Positions 45,073 through 50,739 of a DNA stretch of 50,739 nt are shown in pieces. Origin of the DNA: an uncultured Trichormus sp. (lineage in GTDB: Bacteria > Cyanobacteriota > Cyanobacteriia > Cyanobacteriales > Nostocaceae). The notes beneath the pieces were generated by a model that saw nothing but the letters and a program-made list of their open reading frames with translations, ran no database searches and was not told where the DNA came from. Location: contig CAKZGI010000284.1 of assembly GCA_936914905.1 (NCBI GenBank), positions 1 through 50,739 of the forward strand, in the 5' to 3' direction. The position numbers and the translations under genes were made by a program. Position 1 is the stretch's first letter. Each line of letters opens with the position of its first letter.

Positions 45073-45668
45073 ATTATTGATTTTGGCAATTGTTGGTAAT
45101 TGGGAAAAACTGCTTTCTTTAAGAGTGAAAAGAGAGCAGTTATTAATTTTATATTATCTATGCTTGTGAACTTCGCTGCTTGTTAGAGATATATTTATCA
45201 TATCTGTGATCGCAGTCAAAAGGCAACAGCCAAGAGGCAATAGTAAAAAAGTTATGATAAGTAATTACAGCAGATTGCAGATCAATTAGGTACAGAATCT
45301 AAATTGAAACCTAGATAGCAAGAGAGTTGTACTCCTGACTCCTGCTGTAACTCAGGAGTGATTACTAAGTACCCCCAGACGTGATTGAAAAACCAATAGT
45401 TCTGTACTGGTGTATAATATTCTTCTGACAGGACTTGGCAAAGAAGGAAAGGGAGAAGGGGCTAAAATTTTCCGTTAGCCTTTTCTCAACTGTGATAAAA
45501 GTTATTTTCGTTACAAATTTAATCAGTATTACCCGTAACATTGCTTCTTATCTACTTATGTAGATGCAGCGCCACACAACCGGAAAAATCCCCCAAACCG
45601 GAAAAACCTCTATTGGTAGTCGCTCTCCCAGATAAAATAGTTAAGGAATGTAGCCTATTAATTGACTC
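45073..45668. other. Intergenic region before tatC
   Basis: No gene. Contains degenerate AAAGGCAACAGCCAAGAGGC repeats (45220), and a hairpin at about 45455-45484 (GGCTAA, 9-nt loop, TTAGCC, then TTTT) that may end an unseen transcript. Upstream signals of tatC are expected at the right end. Confidence 0.45.
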
Positions 45669-46463
45669 ATGACCCCTTCACCAGACTTAGATACTATCAA
45701 TTCTCCTGATACGGACATGAAAGGATACAGTAATTCTGAGGCTAATCCTCTAGATGAATTACCAGATGAGGTGGAAATGTCATTTTTTGACCATCTGGAA
45801 GAATTGCGGCGACGTATTTTTTATTCTCTAATTGCTATAGCTTTGGGTGTAGTTGGCTGTTTTATCGTTGTTAAACCCTTGGTACAGCTACTGGAAATCC
45901 CCGCCCATGGTATCAAATTCCTACAACTTGGACCCGGAGAATATTTCTTTGTCTCTATCAAAGTCGCTGGTTACAGTGGTTTGGTGCTTGCTAGTCCCTT
46001 CATTCTTTACCAAATTATCCAGTTCGTGCTTCCGGGACTAACACGCCGTGAACGTCGTTTGTTGGGGCCTGTGGTTTTGGGATCGAGTGTATTATTTGTT
46101 GGTGGGTTAGCTTTTGCTTATTCTCTACTTATTCCCGCAGCTTTGCAATTTTTCATCAGTTACGGTGCAGATGTCGTAGAACAATTGTGGTCAATTGAAA
46201 AATATTTTGAATTTGTGTTATTGTTGTTATTTACAACAGGATTAGCATTTCAAATTCCGATTATCCAATTATTGCTAGGTAATTTAGGTATTGTTTCTTC
46301 TACACAAATGCTGGCTGGTTGGCGGTTTGTAATTATGTCCGCAGTAGTTTTGGGGGCTATACTTACACCTTCTACTGATCCTCTCACTCAAAGTCTTTTA
46401 GCTGGAGCAGTTTTAGGTCTTTATTTTGGTGGTATTGGTTTAGTTAAAGTCACAGGAAAATAA
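45669..46463 (+). CDS. tatC: Twin-arginine translocase subunit TatC
   Basis: 264 residues. Core receptor of the Tat export pathway in plasma and thylakoid membranes. The conserved entry [20 protein letters not shown] starts after a 36-residue acidic leader; six membrane segments follow (e.g. [54 protein letters not shown]), with [14 protein letters not shown] and [15 protein letters not shown] typical of TatC. The stop codon lies inside the T-run of the opposing Yfr1-like terminator. Confidence 0.94.
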   Translation: MTPSPDLDTINSPDTDMKGYSNSEANPLDELPDEVEMSFFDHLEELRRRIFYSLIAIALGVVGCFIVVKPLVQLLEIPAHGIKFLQLGPGEYFFVSIKVAGYSGLVLASPFILYQIIQFVLPGLTRRERRLLGPVVLGSSVLFVGGLAFAYSLLIPAALQFFISYGADVVEQLWSIEKYFEFVLLLLFTTGLAFQIPIIQLLLGNLGIVSSTQMLAGWRFVIMSAVVLGAILTPSTDPLTQSLLAGAVLGLYFGGIGLVKVTGK

Positions 46464-46534
46464 AAAAAACCGCGAACCATCAGATTTCACGGCTTTCAGT
46501 ATGGTGTGAGGAGCTTAACTAACTATCATCATAG
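46456..46534 (-). ncRNA. yfr1: Yfr1-like small RNA, copy A
   Basis: Minus strand: a 5' hairpin CTATGATGATAG, single-stranded TTAGTTAAG, then CTCCTCACACCA, which contains the core of the Yfr1 signature (known motif ACUCCUCACAC), then a terminator hairpin CCGTGAA...TTCGCGG with a U-run. Architecture and length (about 75 nt) fit Yfr1, a trans-acting Hfq-independent sRNA widespread in cyanobacteria. The base before CTCC is G rather than A. A second copy lies 137 bp away. Confidence 0.72.
46470..46492 (-). terminator. Intrinsic terminator of Yfr1-like copy A
   Basis: Minus strand CCGTGAA, 9-nt loop, TTCGCGG (7 bp, one G-U), followed by eight T. The T-run overlaps the tatC stop codon on the other strand. 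Confidence 0.85.
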
Positions 46535-46670
46535 ACTAACTATTTCGACCTTGATGGCTTGTATCAGTTTTGGTAACAGAATTTTTGAAAATGAGCATTC
46601 AGGAGCACAATAGGCTTAATACTAGATAGTCTAGGGTGGCGTAAGGCATTTGTTGATTTTCATTACTAAT
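46535..46670. other. Spacer between the two Yfr1-like genes
   Basis: 136 bp without coding potential; should hold the promoter of copy A. AAATAGTTAGTC near 46546 is a weak -10 candidate. Confidence 0.35.
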
Positions 46671-46757
46671 AAAAAAATAAAAACCGTGGAGATTTCAATC
46701 AATCCACGGCCTTTGGTGTGGTGTGAGGAGACTTAACTAACTATGATATTATCATAA
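46671..46757 (-). ncRNA. yfr1: Yfr1-like small RNA, copy B
   Basis: Minus strand: 5' hairpin TATGATAATATCATA, then GTTAGTTAAG, TCTCCTCACACCACACC and a terminator hairpin CCGTGGA...TCCACGG with a U-rich tail. It shares ATAGTTAGTTAAG, CTCCTCACACCA and GCCGTG with copy A, so the two arose by duplication. A TATATG box lies about 8 nt before the 5' hairpin, with TTGTGG upstream of it as a weak -35. Confidence 0.74.
46684..46709 (-). terminator. Intrinsic terminator of Yfr1-like copy B
   Basis: Minus strand CCGTGGA, 12-nt loop, TCCACGG (perfect 7 bp), then TTTTTATTTTTTT. It would also stop read-through from arsS. Confidence 0.88.
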
Positions 46758-46857
46758 TGCATATAACTATTGATGACTAAATTGCCACAACTTTCGTTAC
46801 ATCATTTTGGTTTGATGACATTTATATATTACTTCATTAATCTCAACTCTGGAAAAT

Positions 46858-47841
46858 TTACACTAAAGCACCACCACAACTGGAACCACATCCAGCGGTA
46901 CAACCATAGCAATAGTCAGCGGTTTGCACTTGACTAATTACTTCTAAACTTCCATTATCTAATAATTTGCTAATTGTCAAGTTTTGTCCATGATGATCTT
47001 TTGCTGGTAAATTCATCATTTGGTTGAAGTCGCAATCATAGATATTTCCTAAATAGTCTACTGAGAGTTGATTACGACACATTAAATTCTCAAGGGTATC
47101 ATAGTTAAATTGCATCTCTAAAAATTGCAAATAGCTGGAGTAAAGTTGTTTACGTTCTAAATGTAACTTTGTTCTCCCGATAGGTAGGTTAGTAATGGTT
47201 AATAGGTTATTAAACACAATATCAAAATGTTCTTGCAAGAACATTTTATAAGCTAGTTCTAAGCCTGTTTGTTCAGGAGTTAAGGGAAATTTTTCACTGT
47301 TGGGTAATTCGGGATTATACACCAAATCTAAACTTAAATCGGGATTTTTCCCATAACCAACTTGATTCAGCCATTGTAAAGCTTGAATTGAATCATCAAA
47401 TACACCATTACCGCGCATTTTATCCACATTATCTGCTAGATAACAGGGCAGAGAGGCTACAATTCTGACTTGGTTTTGAGCAAAAAATCCTGGTAAATGA
47501 CCAAATCCTTCAACAAAATAAATGGTTAAATTTGACCGGACAATTACTTCTTTACCTGCTCCTTTTGCTGCTTCTACCAAGGGCTTAAAACCAAAGTTAA
47601 TTTCTGGTGCACCACCAGTTAAATCGACGATTTCAATTTCTGGGAACTTATAAATTAGTTCAATCAATTCTAGACAAGTTGCTAGGGAAAGTTCTTCTGT
47701 TCTTTTGGGACTTGCTTCTACATGACAATGATTACAAGCTAGGTTACAACGCTTCCCTAGATTAATTTGTAAAACATTTATTTCTTTTTTGGTTAACGGT
47801 GAGGTTAGTTTAGTTTGAAAGGGTGTAATTCCTGTTGGCAC
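46858..47841 (-). CDS. arsS: Arsenosugar biosynthesis radical SAM protein ArsS
   Basis: 327 residues. The radical SAM cluster motif is CNLACNHCHVEA (CxxxCxxC). A C-terminal cysteine-rich SPASM-like part follows (CRNQLSVDYLGNIYDCDFNQ, ADYCYGCTAGCGSSCGGALV). ArsS enzymes attach the adenosyl unit to dimethylated arsenic on the way to arsenosugars. The gene follows arsM on the same strand, separated by about 300 bp. Complete, with LTGGAPE and SNLTIY blocks intact. Confidence 0.88.
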   Translation of the reverse strand: MPTGITPFQTKLTSPLTKKEINVLQINLGKRCNLACNHCHVEASPKRTEELSLATCLELIELIYKFPEIEIVDLTGGAPEINFGFKPLVEAAKGAGKEVIVRSNLTIYFVEGFGHLPGFFAQNQVRIVASLPCYLADNVDKMRGNGVFDDSIQALQWLNQVGYGKNPDLSLDLVYNPELPNSEKFPLTPEQTGLELAYKMFLQEHFDIVFNNLLTITNLPIGRTKLHLERKQLYSSYLQFLEMQFNYDTLENLMCRNQLSVDYLGNIYDCDFNQMMNLPAKDHHGQNLTISKLLDNGSLEVISQVQTADYCYGCTAGCGSSCGGALV

Positions 47842-48146
47842 GATAATTTATACCTTAATCAACTTGATCGGTTGGTATTTTTGATTTTTAACCAATTTTG
47901 GGGGTTTAAGGGACGCTTTAAATGTCTATAAAAGCTATAGTTTGTGATTCTGAAAGTAACGAAGTGCAGTTAAGAATCTCGATTTTGTGTTAAATCGTGA
48001 TATGCATTTACTATGCGATTGCTCAATTCCGCTCCTCTAACTCCCCTGTAACTCACAAGCAGCAAGTTTTATGGTCGGTTTTAAATGTCCTTTATAAAAC
48101 TTAATTATGATAGTTTAGCGTGCGCTACGCACAATTGGTAATTATT
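47842..48146. other. Gap between arsM and arsS
   Basis: No gene recognised. The length suggests arsS may have its own promoter; no terminator for arsM was identified. GCGTGCGCTACGCAC near 48118 is a short palindromic dispersed repeat. Confidence 0.4.
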
Positions 48147-49115
48147 CTAACAGCACCCACCGCCGTCATAATACCAGGTGGAATCTGTCACCATTATTTC
48201 TGTAGGTTTTAACGCTGCTAGTTTTGCGGCTGTTTTATCACATACTGCTGCGGGTATACCAAGTTGTAAAATATGCCCTGCTGCATCATCAAAAAATGGT
48301 TGTTTCCCTGCATAAATTGCTGTTTTGCCTGTGAAAATACAAGCTCCATCTTCAGGGATATCAACTTTGAAGGAAACGGAATCAAGACTTTCTAAGAGTA
48401 TATTTTCTTCGAGGTTATAAGTTTGTCTATCTAATAATCTATAAGGGCGACGGGCGCGAATTTCAATTTTTCCAAAGCCAGCATTTATAATTAATTGGGT
48501 ATATTCTTGATAGGTGAGTGCGCCTGATAAACATAAGGCGCGTAGTCTTTCATCTTGTTGTAAATGTTTAGGAATAGAACGAGTAGTAATGGGGTCACTC
48601 ATTTGCAATCTTCCACCTGGTTTCAATACTCGATATGCTTCTTTTAACGCACGAGTTAAATCTGCTGGTTCAAAAATATTGAACAGACAATTTTGTGCTA
48701 ATACATCTACTGAGGCATCTGTAATAGGTAAGTTAAATGCATCTCCTGGGTAAATTTTGACAAAACTGGTATCAAACCAAGGATTTTCTTGAGCAGCAAT
48801 TTCTAGGTTACGTGCAGCCGCTTCGCGCATTGCTTCCAGTGGTTCAATAGCAATTACAGCACCGGGACGACGAGAAAAATAAGCAAATTGTAATGCTTCT
48901 AAACCACCACCAACACCAACATATAAAACAGTAGGTTGATTTGCTAGTTCATTAGTATGAACAGTTGTACCACAACCATAATTCATTTCCTGGATTGGTA
49001 AGGGAATTTTTAATCCTGGTAATTGCAGGGGTGTACTTTGGACACAACATAGTCCTACTTCTGGTGTTTGGGCAACTTCGCTGTAAAATTGGGCTACGGT
49101 TTCTAAATAAGTCAT
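48147..49115 (-). CDS. arsM: Arsenosugar biosynthesis arsenite methyltransferase ArsM
   Basis: 322 residues. SAM methyltransferase: the N-terminal VGLCCVQS carries the cysteine pair, then EMNYGCGTTVH, the SAM-binding VLYVGVGGGLEALQFAYFSR, and LAQNCLFNIF, RVLKPGGRLQMSDP. A second domain ends in the cysteine pair GGGCC. This two-domain form with C-terminal GGCC is typical of the ArsM that works with ArsS in cyanobacteria. It methylates arsenite for conversion to arsenosugars. No ArsR-type gene adjoins. Confidence 0.88.
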   Translation of the reverse strand: MTYLETVAQFYSEVAQTPEVGLCCVQSTPLQLPGLKIPLPIQEMNYGCGTTVHTNELANQPTVLYVGVGGGLEALQFAYFSRRPGAVIAIEPLEAMREAAARNLEIAAQENPWFDTSFVKIYPGDAFNLPITDASVDVLAQNCLFNIFEPADLTRALKEAYRVLKPGGRLQMSDPITTRSIPKHLQQDERLRALCLSGALTYQEYTQLIINAGFGKIEIRARRPYRLLDRQTYNLEENILLESLDSVSFKVDIPEDGACIFTGKTAIYAGKQPFFDDAAGHILQLGIPAAVCDKTAAKLAALKPTEIMVTDSTWYYDGGGCC

Positions 49116-49219
49116 TGCTGCTATTTGGTATTAACTGTGTATAGATCAATTGTGCATATTAGTATAGTCAAGTATGGATTGGATGAGTTTTTCCTGAGAA
49201 TTTCTTAAACTTAATCACG

Positions 49220-49894
49220 TTAATCACGCAATACGTAACCGACACCACCCACGGTTTGGAGGAGACGCTTTTCGTTGTTGGCTTCGAGTTTTAGGCGTAA
49301 GTAACGAATGTAAACTTCTATAACGTTGGAATCACCCATGAAGTCGTAACCCCAGACTTCTTCTAAAATGCGATCGCGTGTAATTACCTGTCGCGGATGG
49401 GTGAGTAAATAGTCCAGTAAATCAAATTCCTTTGCAGTCAACTCAACTAAACGCTGTCCTCGGTAGACTTCGCGCGTACTCCGATTTAAACTCAAATCAT
49501 CAAACATTAAGATATCTGCGCTATCTGTTTCTTTACTTCTACGTAAATGAGCGCGGACTCTGGCTAATAATTCTTCCAAACGGAATGGTTTAACTACATA
49601 ATCATCAGCACCAGCATCTAAACCAGCCACGCGATCACTCACTTCATCTTTAGCAGTTAATAAAATTATCGGTACTTTATCACCCGTAGCTCGCAAGCGA
49701 CGACAAATTTCTAAACCAGAAACACCAGGTAGCATCCAATCTAAGATTATTAAATCTAGATATAACTCTCGTGCTGCTGTCAGTGCAGTCAGTCCATCAT
49801 AAGCTACGCTAACTTGATAGCCTTCATAACTCAATTCTAATTCTATAAATCGAGCCAATTTGACTTCATCTTCAACCAGTAAGATGTGTGTCAT
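49220..49894 (-). CDS. OmpR/PhoB-family response regulator
   Basis: 224 residues. Receiver domain with VEDE (acid pocket), phospho-acceptor D in DLIILDWMLPG (about residue 51), LLTAKDE and KPF (switch Lys). The winged-helix DNA-binding domain follows (VELTAKEFDLLDYLLTHPRQ, VWGYDFMGDSNVIEVYIRYL, LLQTVGGVGYVLRD). A histidine kinase fragment lies upstream on the same strand, 350 bp away, but the kinase is truncated, so this regulator may now lack its partner. The regulon is unknown. Confidence 0.9.
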   Translation of the reverse strand: MTHILLVEDEVKLARFIELELSYEGYQVSVAYDGLTALTAARELYLDLIILDWMLPGVSGLEICRRLRATGDKVPIILLTAKDEVSDRVAGLDAGADDYVVKPFRLEELLARVRAHLRRSKETDSADILMFDDLSLNRSTREVYRGQRLVELTAKEFDLLDYLLTHPRQVITRDRILEEVWGYDFMGDSNVIEVYIRYLRLKLEANNEKRLLQTVGGVGYVLRD

Positions 49895-50246
49895 AACAAT
49901 ATTTGGTATTTTAGCAGAGGATGGTCATATTAATACAAAAACAGACAAATTTTCGACACCAGTTCATTATGGCGAAAACAAATATAGGAATCCAGTTTGA
50001 TTCCTGTATCCCTTACAGGAGGCAAAGCCATATTTACTTGTGTAGGCAGGTAAAAGGCAAGAGGATTTTAGAAAATTCAGCTATACCTAACTTCGCAAAA
50101 ATCAAGTAGGACTGGGATATATAGTGAAATCCAGTGAAAAAAGTTTAATGCTTTCTTCCCTTTTGCCTCCTTTCACCATATACCTGATCATTTTGCATAC
50201 CACATAGCCCTACTGAAAGTAATTGATAATGATATAAGATATCGGT
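49895..50246. other. Gap between response regulator and kinase fragment
   Basis: No convincing gene. It contains TTCCTGTATCCCTTACAGGA, a short imperfect palindrome (CCTGTATCCCTTACAGG). In an intact two-component operon this spacing would be unusually long. Confidence 0.4.
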
Positions 50247-50654
50247 TTACAGATCAACAGATAATGGTGATGCGAGTAAACTAATCATAAATATACTTCC
50301 TTCCCCCAACCGAGAGCGTACACTTACATGACCACCCATACTTTCGATAAAAGTCTTAACGATTGACGATCCCAAACCACAACAAGCAGTAGAAGAAGTA
50401 CGTGCTTCATCTACACGGTAAAATCGCTCATAAATTCGTGCTTGATTTTGCAAAGTAAAACCATAACCTTGATCAAAAACTTTAATAATTGCCTCTTCAC
50501 CTTGCAAATTTAACTTAATAAGTATAGGCGTATCTGTTGGGGAATACTTAACAGCATTATCAATCAAGTTTAGTAAAATATGTTTTAAACGATTTAAATC
50601 TATTTGAAACTGAATTACCTGATTAATTGACTCAACTTTTATAGGAGCATCCAC
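50247..50654 (-). pseudogene. Histidine kinase catalytic domain, N-terminally truncated
   Basis: Only the HATPase_c part is present: N box NLIDNAVKYSP, G1 VFDQGYGFT, F box IYERFYRVDEA, then TACCGLGSSIVKTFIESMGG. The usual G2 motif GTGLGLAIVK is altered to CCGLGSSIVK. The frame starts at a GTG with no DHp (H box), sensor or membrane segment; upstream sequence in this frame is not kinase-like, so the gene appears cut at about 50650. It most likely belonged with the response regulator downstream. The rest could lie elsewhere after a rearrangement. Confidence 0.7.
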
Positions 50655-50739
50655 TATTGGAAGATAGACAAGTTTTAGGAGAAGATAAGGATAAACAAGT
50701 GTGGATTAGCAACCATGAACCAGGATAAAAAAGAACGGC
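50655..50739 (+). other. Unassigned fragment at window end
   Basis: On the plus strand a frame reads LEDRQVLGEDKDKQVWISNH, EPG, stop at about 50729. It looks like a piece of coding sequence, on the strand opposite to the kinase, and supports a breakpoint here. No family recognised. Confidence 0.25.

Noticed and set aside
1-50739. tRNA or rRNA genes
   Set aside because: No T-loop GGTTCGAATCC-type sequence in a cloverleaf context and no rRNA motif was recognised on either strand.

Overview
The window is chromosomal DNA of a filamentous, heterocyst-forming type of cyanobacterium (Nostocales). The evidence is the GCGATCGC/GCGATC palindromes scattered through genes, several families of heptanucleotide tandem repeats between genes, and cyanobacterium-specific gene pairs (DUF3038 with DUF4335, arsM with arsS, a 6S RNA gene beside purK, minCDE with a cyanobacterial MinC). 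The very high load of broken genes, dead insertion sequences and small palindromic elements suggests an eroding genome. A host-restricted strain such as the Azolla symbiont would fit, but that is inference.

Layout. 1-3.0 kb: rsgA (5' end outside the window, with a heptamer repeat inside the reading frame) and a GH57 branching enzyme. 3.1-6.65 kb: an accessory graveyard with three DUF29 remnants, a dead DDE-type IS, an orphan PIN-like DUF5615 gene, a 126-bp MITE inserted into a DUF29 gene, and a frameshifted two-TM gene. 6.65-10.3 kb: a DUF1537 sugar-acid kinase, then minC-minD-minE. 10.3-12.3 kb: a YiaA/B-type pseudogene, a MITE and an IS5-type remnant. 12.3-17.3 kb: DUF4335, DUF3038 and mutS2 on the minus strand; mutS2 carries an in-frame repeat insertion. 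17.3-20.8 kb: a decayed UPF0175/DUF3368 toxin-antitoxin pair, a second gene split by the same MITE, a 515-bp TGTGAC-ended element and two Rpn-type nuclease remnants. 20.8-29.3 kb: DUF2288, an AI-2E transporter, a fatty-acid/phospholipid block (plsX, fabH, fabD, plsC) with a small DUF2795 gene on the opposite strand, then pepA. 29.4-34.5 kb: a second graveyard with a CHAT/TPR pseudogene, a second copy of the 3.3-kb IS with another IS nested in it, a possible Tn7-like transposon end and a cyclase pseudogene. 34.7-46.5 kb: housekeeping genes (pentapeptide/TPR protein, ilvD, modA, thiD, two M16 peptidases, 6S RNA, purK, a second pentapeptide protein, a small membrane protein, tatC). 46.4-50.7 kb: two tandem Yfr1-like small RNAs, arsS, arsM, an OmpR-type response regulator and a truncated histidine kinase.

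How it works together. Core functions read as intact: division-site placement (MinCDE), lipid precursor synthesis (PlsX/FabH/FabD/PlsC), branched-chain amino acid and purine synthesis (IlvD, PurK), protein export (TatC), arsenosugar synthesis (ArsM/ArsS). Accessory genes (DUF29, toxin-antitoxin, CHAT, Rpn, transposases) are almost all broken, often by a single nonsense or frameshift change. The most notable items are the two Yfr1-like sRNA genes next to each other, a 185-nt 6S RNA candidate, precise TA-duplicating MITE insertions that can be undone on paper to restore two genes, and repeat sequence that has entered the open reading frames of rsgA and mutS2.
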